64,000 nucleotides of DNA, taken from assembly GCA_002900995.3 (NCBI GenBank), contig PJEW03000014.1, positions 496,385 to 560,384 on the forward strand, given 5' to 3'. This document shows, one piece after another, positions 11,874-23,022 of this stretch. Position numbers and translations under genes: made by a program. The notes under the pieces were generated by a model. That model was not told where the DNA came from. It saw nothing but the letters and a program-made list of their open reading frames with translations, and did no database searches. This stretch comes from Ganoderma boninense. Its lineage: Eukaryota > Basidiomycota > Agaricomycetes > Polyporales > Polyporaceae. The first letter of the stretch is position 1, and every line of letters starts with the position of its first letter.

Positions 11874-12165
11874 ATGGTTTCGTTCGACCTGCATCGTCGG
11901 CTTCGAGAGCAGCGCTGTGGAGACAAGGCAAACGTCAGGACCCACTCCGCGAAGCTGCGGAACATGTACGAGGACCTCGCCGCGATGGGACACACCCCCA
12001 AGGACGACGACTTCTACGCCATCATCCTCGGCTCGACGCTACCTCCTACGAATCATTCATCTCCTCCCTCACTGCCACGTCGACCGGGACCGGGACCGTC
12101 TTGTCCCGGGAGCAGTCGATGAGCGCCCTGACCGACGAGTTTGAACACCGTACCCTGCGCCCGAG
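11874..12165 (+). pseudogene. Ty1/Copia gag remnant (Copia 2)
   Basis: Residues such as LREQRCGDKANVRTH, KLRNMYEDLAAMG and DDDFYAIILGS are typical of Copia Gag. A frameshift near 12045 is followed by continuation in another frame (FISSLTATSTGTGT, LSREQSMSALTDEFEHRT). The zinc knuckle, protease and integrase that should follow are missing. Between 12166 and 12640 only traces of the integrase-RT hinge can be read. It belongs with the pol remnant downstream. Confidence 0.7.
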
Positions 12166-12639
12166 GTCCGCGTCCATGCACCTGGCGGCTCGAAGCTCGC
12201 CACTCGCTCTCGAGTCGGACGTGGGATGTCCAATCCGTCGCGCACCGCATCTACTGGCCTGGCCGCGGCCCGGGCACAGTCGAGCGTAGCGTTCACTTCA
12301 ACGCAGTGGATGCCGACGTCGAGGTCCCACTCGAGGGGAAGGATGGGAACGAGTAGGATGGACAGGGGGAAAACGGAGACGGAACCGTTAGTACTCACCA
12401 AGACGATGGCGAGCGTGCCCAAACACCATCACCATCCACCTCTTGGACCACCAACTCATCGCCTCCCGAGCTCCCTGCAGACCCTATCGCCTCCCAGCCT
12501 TCTGTCGACCAAGGAGAGAGAGAGGCCGTGAACGAGCGGCCGCAACGTGCCCGAAAGGAGCCGGAGTACGTGCGCCGGCTGAGGAGTGGAGAGGGAAGCG
12601 TGAGTGGCCGATGAGGAGGGGTACATGTTGATCTCCACG

Positions 12640-13931
12640 CGAAGAGTGGGAGCTGGTTGAGCTGGCGATGGCGGCCGCATCAGGTCGGCGACGTACGCGG
12701 AGGCGAATTTAAAGAAGCGCCCGGACTGGCCCAAATGGAAGTTCCATTTGGGCCAGAGGCCGAACTCGACTCTCTCCTCGGGAACGACACCTGGCACATC
12801 GTCGAGCGATCAACCTCCGGCAACGTCGTGGACAGCAAGTGGGTGCTCCGAGTCAAAAAGACTGCGGCCGGTGAGGTCGACAAATACAAGGCCCTACTCG
12901 TTGCGCGTGGCTTCACGAAGATCCACGGCACCGACTACTTCGACACGTCCAGTGTCGCCAAACTCGCTTCGTTTCGGCTCTTCCTCTCCATCGCTGCTGG
13001 CAACGGCTGGCCGGCTGACTGCTTCGACTTCAACAATGCTTACCTGAACTCCGCCCTCGACGAGGACGTCTACATGGAGCAGCCGCCAGGCCACGAGGCC
13101 GCCGACCGCCGCAAGTACGTTCTCAAGCTCGACAAGGCTTTGCACGAGCTGAAGCAGGGCGGGTGTAAATGGTACGAGACCCCTTGCGCTGCACTTGCTG
13201 ACTTGGGCTTCAAGCGCTTCGAGGCCGACTGGGGTGTCCACAAGCACGACTAGCCCGATCTCGTCATCTTCGTCATCCACGTCGACGACTGTCTCATCAC
13301 AGGCACCTCCCAGGCCGCCGTTGACATGTGCAAGCAGTGCATTGGCGAGAAGTATAAGCTCACCGATCTCAGTCCCGCCAGCTGGCTCCTCGGCATCAAG
13401 GTCACGCGCGACCGTGAGGCACACACCCTTGCCCTCTCCCAGCACTCCTACATCGATGGAATCCTCACACGATTCAACTTCGACGACCTGAAGCCCGCTT
13501 CGACGCCGATAGGCCCCCACCTCCAGCTCTCCAAGGCTCAGTGCCCCGAGAGCGTGGCCGACGCTGCGCCCATGAAGCGCGTCCCGTACCGCGAGGCGAT
13601 CGGCGCCTTGATGTACGCCGCCACGGACACCCGACCGGGCATCGCCTTCGCCGTCTCGACTCTCGCGCAGTACTCAGAAAACCGGGGCTGGGTCCACTGG
13701 GAGGCCGTGAAGCCGGTCTTCCGCTATCTGTTGGGCACTAAGGGACTGTCGCTAGTGTATGGGGAAGGGAGGAATGAGTTGGAGGGTTTTGTGGATGCGG
13801 ACGGGGCCTCGCAGGAGCACAGACGGGCCATCACCGGGTACGTGTTCCTCGTTGATGCTGTTGACAGCCGAGTTCTCAGTACGTTGCCGCGACTCGGATT
13901 CGTCATCTGGGTGCCCCGCGCGGCGGTTTGA
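12640..13931 (+). pseudogene. Ty1/Copia pol remnant 2 (reverse transcriptase)
   Basis: A well-preserved Copia reverse transcriptase: ELDSLLGNDTWHIVER, VDSKWVLRVKK, CFDFNNAYLNSALDEDVYM, the degenerate LDKALHELKQGGCKWY, then an in-frame TAG (13251-13253) and VIHVDDCLITG, the active-site block with HVDD in place of YVDD. It continues with LTDLSPASWLLGIKVTRD and a connection domain up to RRAITGYVFLVD, after which homology stops (about 13850). RNase H and the 3' LTR are absent, so the element is truncated at both ends and internally deleted. Apart from the one TAG the frame is open. It is distinct in sequence from remnant 1. Confidence 0.85.
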
Positions 13932-14133
13932 TCACCTGGAGGATTTAGCAATTCAGTTACAATGTTGAGCGAGCGAGGTCAAAATGTGTCCTACGGGGTT
14001 AACATACATCGATAAGTAGTGTGCGTTGCGGAAAGCGAAGCGAAATCGATCAGAGCGTCCATAGTCCGTATCTCTCCGTGCATGACACCGGAGGTCTGGA
14101 CTACATAACACTGTCGATACAATAGTAATACAA
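13932..14133. other. Intergenic, 3' side of the minus-strand gene
   Basis: Short non-coding interval between the truncated Copia element and the stop codon of the minus-strand gene at 14134. It probably contains that gene's 3' untranslated region. Confidence 0.4.
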
Positions 14134-16263
14134 CTAATTCGTTGGACAGGTAAAACAATGGGGGACTATAGGGGCACGTCCGGATACATCAAAAAAACTC
14201 TGAGTGTAAAACAACGCCAGCCACATCTCAAAGTCCTCTATCTCCCGTACAGACGCCGCAATGTGCAAAGAAGGAGCGTCCTTGATCGCCGAGGGGCAGC
14301 GAGGCCAGAGTCGAAGTACATCCCGTAGTGCGTTGAGGGCGTTGACACGGCGATGGGGCACGGCAGCGAAAAGCCCCCACGATTTGTCTGTGGGAAGTTG
14401 CGCTACGACCCAGAGACTGCTGCATGGAAACACCGCAGAGAGGCGCGCTATCCTGTCGGATTCGTCCGCAGGAGAATCCGTAGGACGCATGAAGCGATCC
14501 ATGGCCCAAAGTTCGTATCGGAATCCGAGCTCAAAAGCCTCCCACATGATTAGACGACCTATGTTATCGTCGATCACGGAAATGCGATGGCCGTGCCAGA
14601 CAACCTCTCCTTGGGCTGAATCGTCGATTTCAGCGTCGGAGAATACTCGGCCGAAAATCTGCTTGACGTCGTACTTGCGCTTTCCGGTTTTCGTGAAGAC
14701 CGTGGGATCGTCTGGCATACCGTTGAGGAAATTTCGCCACGACTGGGGAGACACCTTCACGGCACCTGACCCCGGCACCTGTAGCATGTAGAGCCACACA
14801 GGCTGGGCTCTGAGCCAGTTGAGGGCAAAGCGTTGAAGCCGTGCGGCATCACGGGGCCCAACGAGTAGCGCAGGCTCTGGAATCCAATAGCCCCAGATCT
14901 CCGGTGCCGACTTCGCTCGGTCCGACCGATCGACCGCTCGCATAGCGCGTTCCCAGCCCGACAGACTCGTGGGCATCCAGGCATGCTCGACGTCAAGAAA
15001 CTTGTCTCGACCACGGACTTGTGAAGGATGAGCGTATTTAGACCGGTCTCGAGCCATGGCATCGTCTACGGTTACGGAGGTTAGTCTCTGCCTTGAAATG
15101 TTTTGGTTTTCGCCCACACTCACACGGCGTGAATTTCTGTTTATCCTTCCGGGCAACGTCTTTTTTGGACAAACCGCCCCTAAAGCCCCGGCGATACTGG
15201 TGAGAGGCCTGACGTCGGTCAATATCGTGACGCGGGGCCTGCAGATGTTCCATAGCGCAATTGTTGTCGGGATCCGAAATGTTTGCCGTGGGAATGCGGG
15301 ACATATCGGCATACGAGGGCGTTGAGAACGTGGCTAGCAAATGGCGCCCACCAACCAGGCCTCGATAGAAGGGATCTATCCCAGAAAACGCATCGCGGCA
15401 CAACGCGTGCGGCGCGGTGACTTCGATGAACTTACGGACGCGGATGTCGGAGGAGACGAGTGCGGAGGGGCGAACGAGCCAGACTGGTATGCCCATCGCC
15501 ATCAGCTTCTGCACGACCTGTGGATCCGATGTCCATGCACCCATCAGTTGGCGGTCGACAGGGCGAGGCTCGAGGGAAGGAGGTTGGGCCAAGAGCTCGT
15601 TGTAGGTTATGAATCCCGAGCACAACAGCCAGTATCGCCTCAGAACGCCGAGCTGTGCAACCTGGTCGCGATAGGCTGCGGACATGAGCAGCAGTCTGTC
15701 CCACGCAGTCCTCATCTCTCGCTCGAAAGAACGTAGAGGGGTTAAATCGAGGTCGGCGGGGATAGGGAAGTATTGGCGAACTTTGGTCGACATGGCCGTG
15801 ACTAGAGGCTCGAGAGAATGGAGAAATTCTCCAGAAAAGCGGCCAAAAGAGCGGATAGGCGTGTTCGGGAGATAAATGAAATCGTGTTCTGCAGGAGGAG
15901 ACCACATGGGGGATTGCGGGAGATTTGCTGTCGCCTCGTCTGCGAAGGGGGACAGTGCTTTTGGTACAGCACAAATATAAGGACAGTCGGGGTCGTAGAT
16001 TTGAGGCCACAGGATAGGGTCGTGTTTACCGAAGGTGCCGTCTTGGCGGAGATAGACTTGGACGATGCCTTCAATGATCTCAGGAATGTAGTGGACATTC
16101 GGAGAGGTTACGAGATACGCCGATTTGGGTGCCCATGCAGCGACAAGACCGTCGCTAAACGTAGCAGGTTGCAAGTCTGATTAGACTTTTAAGAGAGTTG
16201 TACCGCCATTAATCTCGATGGAAACTTACCATCGGCAAGGGTTACCTGCGGACATTGAGCCAT
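14134..16263 (-). CDS. Conserved basidiomycete hypothetical protein (672 aa, 3 exons)
   Basis: Gene model: exons 16263-16230, 16176-15124 and 15065-14134. The introns are 53 nt (GTAAGT..CTAATCAG) and 58 nt (GTGAGT, branch CTAAC, ..GTAG). The joined frame has no interruption and starts at an ATG (16263) in CAAAATGGCT context, giving MAQCPQVTLADDLQPATFSDG at the N-terminus. Characteristic stretches include YLVTSPNVHYIPEI, YDPDCPYICAVPKAL, IYLPNTPIRSFGRFSG, YRDQVAQLGVLRRYWLL, GIPVWLVRPSALVSSDI and, near the C-terminus, EMWLALFYTQSFFDVSG. I recognise the type as a family of uncharacterised proteins common in mushroom genomes, but its function is unknown to me. No membrane segment, signal peptide or catalytic motif is apparent. 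Its intact state among decayed transposons suggests that it is functional or recently copied. It may be part of a mobile unit. Confidence 0.8.
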
Positions 16264-17064
16264 TTTGAAGACACGCGAACAGGATAGGGACTCGGCAGTC
16301 GTCTATTTCCTGAATGTGCGGAAATGCACCACTGTTGAAGAACCCAGGTAAAGGCCTGTGCGTCACGGCTACAAAGCAGCTGTAGATGGTCGTACGGGAA
16401 GAGGTGCGGAACCAGTTATTTACGAGCGGAATGCTAGCCGCTTAACGAAAACGAACGCGTCATCGGCGTCTAGCCGGTGGTGTAACAGCGACCTCGCGCG
16501 CTCCCTTCTATGAGGCCGTTTTCTGGACAATAATACTGCCTGCCACATATTCGACACCTATTCCAACGGTGGTCTTCTACACAGTCCAGCTCCGGCTTAT
16601 ATCCTTGCCTCTCACCTTACACCACTCAACACCCCTCCACATCAATTCACGACAGCTTACACCGCTCGTATCCCCACCCAGCTCTTCTGCGACCGCAACG
16701 TGAGTTTAATGCTGGATATTCGTTTATACCCTTTAACACGCCTGCTGAGACCTCTGCCGATTGTACTTGCAGTGTAGGCTGGTGTAAAGGCTTCCGGCAG
16801 CGCACCTCCGCCGAGGTACGCCACCACACGCTTACACGTGCTGACCTTCACTCACGTCCATTTACACCCTCAGGCACCTGTCTCCTTCCACTGGTGCCTG
16901 ATTGCGACCCAGTCGGTCCCGCAACGCGGTCCGGTTTAGCCAGAGGTGCCCAGGCCGTCCGTCGTTGACCTCCGGTCAAGTTCGCGGAATCGCAATGCAA
17001 GAAATCCGGTGCGAAGTTCTTCTCTGACTTTCTTGCTCCACTCAATATTCACTGCATTCACATC
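16264..17064. other. Intergenic; possible short spliced exons
   Basis: Upstream region of the minus-strand gene and 5' flank of the integrase remnant. On the plus strand a GTGAGT at 16699 and a TTGTACTTGCAG ending near 16773 could join short frames (CDRN to VGWCKGFRQRTSAEVRHH), which faintly resembles a zinc-finger fragment. I do not regard this as a supported gene. Confidence 0.3.
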
Positions 17065-18400
17065 ATGAACGTTCGGACCAATGCTCAACTCGACAACCTC
17101 CGCTCCTCCCATTCCCAGCTCGCAACACGCAGGTAGGAGATGTCGGCCGGCTAGGCGAGGTGCGCTCTCAGGTCTTGGTGTTGGGGACTGTCGCAGACGA
17201 CGTGAGTATCTCATTCTTTGCAACCACTGTCGCAAGTGCCAAAACTCGCATACCGTGCAGCTCCAGAACATCTTCCTACCCGGAGAGTATAGCATTCTTC
17301 GGGACAATCTTGCGCAGATCGTTCAGGAGCTTGACCACACCTGCAAGTAGTTCGTTGACCCTTCGGATGCTGCACCCCTCCCTATCATTCAAACTATCCG
17401 CACCGCCCGGCGTGGTAGGCCCCCGAATCAGATCCAGCGCGACTTCGTGGAGTTCGCTTTGGAGGTGCGCGGGCCGAAGCGAATTGGTGAGCTTCTGGGT
17501 TGTTCTAGTCGCACAGTCCGTCGCGAAGCTCTTCGCCTAGGCCTTGCAGAACCTGGTCCACCCGTCTTCTCAGCCATCACCTCGGCTGATGGTACACACA
17601 TCCAGCAACACAACACCATCACCCCTCCCGTATCCGACCTCTCTGATGAACAGCTAGGTCAAGCCATCGCGGCCATCTTGACGACATTCCCTCACTTTGG
17701 ACGCCACATGATCGCTGGAAACCTTCGGGCGTCTGGTCATCGAGTCCCGGACAAGCACATCCGTGCGCCTTACCTAAGGGTCCGTGGCGCACCTGCTGTG
17801 TTCGGTCAGCGCATCATCGTGCGGAAGAAGTATCGAGTTCCGGGACCAAACTCTCTAGTCCATCATGATGGACAGCACGGTGCGTCTGCGGTGGCTTGGA
17901 ATAGGTCACTTTGCTGATATCACTATCAGGTCTCATCCAATGGAAGTTCGTCATCTATTGCTTTGTCGATGGATACTCCCGATTTGTCACAGGTATCCGT
18001 GCCCACGCAAACAATCGTGCTGCCCCTGTCCTCACGCTTTTTCTGGACACAATCGTGCGCCACGGCTGCCCTAGCCGTGTGCGAGGGGATCGTGGCATGG
18101 AGAATCTCCGCGTTGCTGAGTGGATGGAGGAACAGAAGGGCTTTGGCCGTGGTTCCTATGTTTGCGGTCGTCGGTGCGTCTGCAAAGTACGACTTCTTAG
18201 CTCCGCCCTCATCTTCTTCCAAGAGCGTTCACAGCACTGGCATCGAGCCTTATGGTACGACGTCATGCGCGGGTTCGGATTGAAGTGAAAGACCTTCCTG
18301 GACCTTGAGCGGTTTTGCGGCCTTGATGTCGACCAGCCTGGCCACATCTGGCTGCTTCATCATCTCTTTCTCCAAGCGATCAACGAGGATGCCCTGGAGT
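17065..18400 (+). pseudogene. DDE integrase-like transposase, N-terminal two thirds
   Basis: Starts at ATG 17065 (MNVRTNAQLDNLR). After an unclear intron the frame contains a TAG (17348), then RRGRPPNQIQRDFVEFALEV, a helix-turn-helix-like block (LLGCSSRTVRREALRLGL) and the catalytic core. The first Asp is in HHDGQHG (about 17870). It is split by a 50-nt intron (17880-17929) that leads in frame to WKFVIYCFVDGYSRFV. The second Asp is in RGDRGMEN (about 18091). A 52-nt intron (18174-18225) leads to VHSTGIE, whose Glu at 18245 completes D-D-E. A one-base loss just after it and a TGA at 18286 inactivate the gene. The last matching residues are LHHLFLQAINEDALE (about 18390). The family is the retroviral-integrase-like DDE group seen in many basidiomycetes. 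A matching C-terminal part lies at 23938-24102 and 30645-30967. Confidence 0.75.
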
Positions 18401-18564
18401 GCAGAAAGTCCCGTCCCCTGGCCAGGTCGTGCCACGGAACATGTGCCGCGGGACAATGGGACATCCGGCGATTGCCGCGTGACCTCCTGCCTGTCACGTC
18501 ACCTCGTATTGTCCGTCCCGCTTTGCCCCACATTCGAGTGGTCGTCCTGCATTGTCGTCTCGGT

Positions 18565-21500
18565 ATGGCTTCTCCTCCACCTTCCTTCGTCATCGTCCCG
18601 GATCCGCAGTTGCAGCTCCTCAAGGATTGCGCGGAATGCGGAAGCACTATGGAGTTTTTCCGTGTCCATGAAGGTACTGGAAAACGCGGTTTGGCTGACC
18701 GTGGTCGCATTGTTCAAAGTGTACGTCCTTCATACATTATTCCTATGTTGCTCCCTACTAACACATGTAGCCAGTGTTCTGCATCCCCTCGGTGCCATTG
18801 GACTCCCAAACACACCCCAGCATACGTCTATGAGGATGCTGAGCAGCTCGTTCAGCGGCTCTGGGCTCGGCATGCAAATCCAAGTGACACGGTCTACGCT
18901 GCTCAGCTTACCCGTGAAGGTGCCGTGTTGCGTCTTGCCCCTCCCATTCATGTTCCTTCGAGCTCCATCCCTACCCCGCCATCGACTCAGGATGCCCCTC
19001 CATCCACCAATCGGACGGCCTCTTCGTACACGCCGTGTGCAAACATCCACTGCTTGTATCAAAATGGGACCCGCACCCGAGGAAGCAAGACCTGCATTGA
19101 GACGCTGTGTACGTCCTGCTGTGAGTCCGAAGGGTCTGCTGCTCGTGCGGCTGGTACTTTCCGCAACAAGTGCAAGACGCACAATGTCGACGGCTACACT
19201 CCACCCCTCTCGCAGCCTACGCCGACTTCCGTTATCCCTTCTCTGGTGGGTAGCTCTTCCACCCCAACAATCCCTGCATCCGTTGCTCCTGCCCCCTCCA
19301 TTGAGTCTCAGACTCTTGCCACGCTGCTGCAGCCACAAGTTAGCAGTGACTTAGGCGATATCGCATTCACAGCGGCCCTCCAACCCGTCCCTCTTGCACA
19401 GCTTGAGCGGATGCTCCAAAGTCTTCTCGATCAGATCGACTCCAAGCGACCACCGAAAGCCATTCAAGCTGGGCCCAGCCAGTCCCATATCCCATCTCAA
19501 ATCACACTGCGGTCTACTCCCTCGCTGTCGGCAGCTCCATCGTCAACCATACAACCTCGCCCCGGTGGGCCCTCTCTGCGGGCTCAGCCACTCACGCCTC
19601 TCTGGCGTCAGAACCGCGACACGGCTGTGAAGGCCAAGACAGAGGTTAAGGACGCGAAGGTGCTCGTGCAGAAGCGCAAGCTCGATGCAGCCCAGTCAGT
19701 CACAATGCTCATCTGGCACAAGGTACGCACGTTGTATATGTTGTTTCGTAGTATCCACCTCTCACTTTTGGCTTGCAGGACAATGAGGAACCTCTAGTCG
19801 TCTCCAAGGTAGCGAAGACACACCCCCGCCTTCAACTCGAGGACTACGACGACCTCATGCAGGCTTTTGGTCTCTCTGCTGAGTCGAATGTCCAGTTCTG
19901 GGATGTGCTCGAGAACGGATGGAAGATGGGTAAACCCAATACCGTTCTGGTCGCCGATTCAGTGTCCCGCATCCTTATCCGTCTGCCTCCTACGCTTCTC
20001 TACAAGTGGCAGGAGTGCCCTGGTCTCGACGTGGAGCTAGAACGACTGCGCCGTCAGAGAAAGCGCCGTGGTCCGAGCCTCGAAGGCATGCCACCTACGA
20101 AGATCCCTCGGACTGTTATGACAAGCCCCGGGCCGAGTCTCTCACAGACGCCCTCATCTCCTATCTCCCTTCCCTCTTCGCAACCAGGTAGACCACCAGG
20201 CACAGTCATTTCTCTCCCTTCCATCCAAGAGCGCGTCAAGCTCGAGCCTAGTGGACAGACAGCACTGCCAACTCGTCGATGGCCCCGGGATTTCAATGTC
20301 GCGGAGGTTGCTCGGGGCTTCGAACGTATGCAACGTCTCATGGGTGCTGGTGACCTATCTCAGTCCCCAACACTGGCACCTATCGCAACAAATACCCAGA
20401 AGAAGGGCAAGGTGACGAAGGACCTCGCGTTCTTGGAGGTTTTTGGTATTAAGCGGGCACGGTCCACATGGGGTCGGAATTGGGGCTTCTGGATGGAGGT
20501 TTCGGACGATGTCAAGGCAGAATTCATCGCATTTGGAGACACTGATCCTCGTGGGCGGTGGCCTGCTTTCTACCAGGCCCACAAACGAGGTGAGTTGTTG
20601 TACTGTATGCCCAACCGGCAAGCTGCAAACTGACTCCACATTACTAGTAGGGGCACGCCGATCAGCGAAGGGAAAGTACCCTGAGCTGTCTCCCTTGCTC
20701 CTGCCTTCTCCTCCATCACAGGTCGTTGCGAGTATGCGGAATGTGTTAGAGGCAGAGAAGAAGTTGCCAGAAGATGATGCAATGTCGGAGCTTGACCTTG
20801 GTGCGCATTATCACGACTCTGGTGCTGAGTGCTGCACACTAACTGCGCCCACAGATGGGCAGACAAGCCATCAACAATGTGATTTCTGCGATGAGATCCT
20901 TGACTTTGAGCCGACAGAAGTCATGCGCCTGATGCGTCAAGACCTCGAGGCTGTTTCGCACCCTGACCCAACTCCCGAGAACCCCCATCACCGGGCGACG
21001 ACCACCTGGCGCATCACCGAGCCATACTGTGAGCGCCATGAGTTCGAGCGCACTTTGCTGCGTAAAGCTCGTGAATCTGGTTGGCCCGAGGACTTCGAGC
21101 TTAATGCACTCTGCGACCGTGTCCTCGATCTACAAGATGATCTCGCTGAGCTAATTGAACATCCCGAAGGCAACGAATACTATGACAAGGCCGCCCGTCT
21201 TGGCGGCCAGTCGGGCCTTCCACCACGGGAAGCTCGTAAGCAGCTTATGCTCATGGGTAAAACGGGCTAGTACGTCTATTTCGCTTGATGTTTCGTTTGG
21301 TTGGTTGAATGCTGATGTTTTCCCCAGTTACGGAGAGCAAGGACATGAAATTATTCACTTCATGTTGCTCTACCTTTTCCGTGGAGCAGACCTCGAGCAC
21401 CTTCGCCCTATGGCCTTCGAGACACTCGTAGCCAGTGTCCTCCTGCCTGAGGTCTCCACCCGCCTTATCATGGACGACCGAGCATGCACGCGGGCCGAGG

Positions 21501-21757
21501 CTATCCAGATCCTTACCGAGAGCTCGGAATATGGAATGCGCATGTTTCCGACAGATCGTGAGGATGCTCAACTGAATGCGGCGTTGCTTTATGCTCGTGA
21601 TCTGCTTGCTGATGTCATATCCGAGTCCAAGTCAGGGTCCGAGTCGCTGGTTGTCAAGACAGAACCAGTTGACATTCGGATAGACTCACCGGACGTTGCT
21701 TACCCACAATACAATGTAATCCATGAGGATGGAAAAGATGTGATTGTAATTGATTAG
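18565..21757 (+). CDS. RTC4-like domain protein with GRF-like zinc finger (988 aa, 5 exons)
   Basis: Exons 18565-18720, 18775-19722, 19779-20589, 20648-21269 and 21328-21757 join without interruption; the introns are 54-58 nt with GT..AG ends. Start: first ATG in the open frame (MASPPPSFVIV). Residues 22-59 form a GRF-like zinc finger (CAEC, then DRGRIVQSC and CHW). A second Cys cluster lies at about 140-187 (CANIHC, GSKTCIE, CTSCC, CKTH). Long Pro/Ser linkers follow. Residues about 716-925 match the RTC4-like domain: CDFCDEIL, PYCERHEFE, a GYYGEQGHEIIHF block assembled exactly across intron 4, LLPEVSTRLIMDD and ILTESSEYGMRMFP. In yeast, Rtc4 was linked genetically to telomere capping; the molecular role of the domain is not known to me. 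The gene begins 165 bases after the integrase remnant on the same strand. It may be cargo of, or simply inserted near, transposons. Exon 4 could start three bases later (TAGTAG acceptor). Confidence 0.82.
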
Positions 21758-21801
21758 ACGAGAAGAACAAATATGTATCATGGTGGCATAAACTACAGCA
21801 T

Positions 21802-22204
21802 TTAGGCCAAAGCTTCACGAGGGATAAAGTATGGTGCATGTCCCCCACGCTCGAGCTCTGCGATAGTGAAATTATTTCGGCGTCTTGTCGCCTCATCCAG
21901 AAAGAAGTTATATCTGTCCACCTGCATCTCTTGAACGATCGGCTGGAACTTCCCCATCCACACATTACTCTGCTCGGCTGCCGATGAATTGAACCTCCAT
22001 TCACCCTTCTCGGTGCGCAGCTCCGGCCAGTGATATGGGTTGCAATGCGTACCACAGATAACATCAGACTCCTTGTGCTTGCATTTGAAGTGGAACACGT
22101 CCACGGGCAAGGCGCACTGGGCGAAATGGGATTGGGTCGCTTCATCCTCGTTCTGTAATATTCGCCATACACGGCAGTTCTGATCGTGCCAGAGAATCTG
22201 GCCA
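21802..22204 (-). pseudogene. KDZ/CxC-type transposase, C-terminal fragment
   Basis: Minus-strand coding remnant reading QILWHDQNCRVWRILQNE, HFAQCALPVDVFHFKCKHKE, CGTHCNPYHWPEL, EWRFNSSAAEQSNVWMG, DRYNFFLDEATRRRNNFTI and a stop at 21802. It is the C-terminal part of the protein whose middle part is at 23023-23945. The WHDxNCR and FNSSAAEQ motifs are typical of the KDZ-associated CxC5/CxC6 family of Agaricomycetes. The two parts are separated by the insertion at 22205-23022. Confidence 0.6.
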
Positions 22205-23022
22205 TCAGTAAAATAGTTCCCAGCCCATAGTTATTAATGACGTAGCTATAGACCATTGTAGTCTTGGGAGCACACTGTAGTATAGATATTTGCACTAGTA
22301 GCCACTGTAGCGCTCTGTAGCAGCCTTGTATACAGTGTTGTACACTGTTGTTGGCTGTTGAATATATCAAATCTTTGTAGACCCGCAGAGCGAGTACCAA
22401 TAACAATGTAGCCAATATAGTGCTAAGTAAAAACAGCCTCCCGAAGCCTTATATTTTACATATGTTTAATCTTATGTTGTGTACTTGACTTTTCTTATAT
22501 CTTGATTAATCAAAGACTAGATCTCATTATAACACTAAGTACACTTCATACAAAGACCATTAGGAAGAATATACTATGTTTAAATCCAATGGACAGAGAA
22601 GTGAGCTTTGGAGCCATTGAAGTGCTCGACTGAAGTGCTTCGAGAAGCTAAGTCCGAGCTAGGGCTTAGGAGATATAAGAAATAAATTATGTGCTCATAA
22701 CAAGTCAACCTGGTGCAGTGGGCTTCAGCGCTGCACTCCGAGTTGAGGGTTGGAGGTTCGAATCCTGGTCAGTGCACTGTTGATTAATCAAATATTCAGT
22801 AAGTTGGCTGGTTGGTAGTTGGAGCTTGCAGAAGTTACTTTTGTGAAGTAAATGAGCTGTTCTACTGTTTATTAGGCTGGCTATCCCCATTATGGTGTGC
22901 TACGGTGTGCTACAGAGTGGAGGCCCGGTGCTACAGTTCACTACATAAAGGGGGGCTTGCAACCTAGCAATACTGACTATATAGACTACATAGTGCTACA
23001 GTTGCAAGGAGATTTTTACTGA
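22205..23022. mobile_element. Insertion in KDZ remnant with TCAGTAAAA ends (818 bp)
   Basis: The interval between the two KDZ coding fragments begins TCAGTAAAA and ends TTTTACTGA, a 9-base terminal inverted repeat. Its right half (22592-23022) is the SINE-like repeat also seen at 10810-11241; its left half (22205-22591) is AT-rich and single-copy in this window. It may be one composite element or a SINE that landed inside an older insertion. Target duplication unclear. Confidence 0.45.
22592..23022 (+). repeat. tRNA-derived SINE-like repeat, copy 2
   Basis: Second copy of the 432-bp repeat at 10810-11241, same orientation, with A-box-like TGGTGCAGTGGG and B-box GGTTCGAATCC. Differences from copy 1 are scattered substitutions and small indels. 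Confidence 0.6.

Noticed and set aside
18305..19354. Long plus-strand frame of 349 codons
   Set aside because: It overlaps the RTC4-like gene in another frame, crosses the introns and has biased Leu/Pro/Ser composition; a shadow of the real exons.
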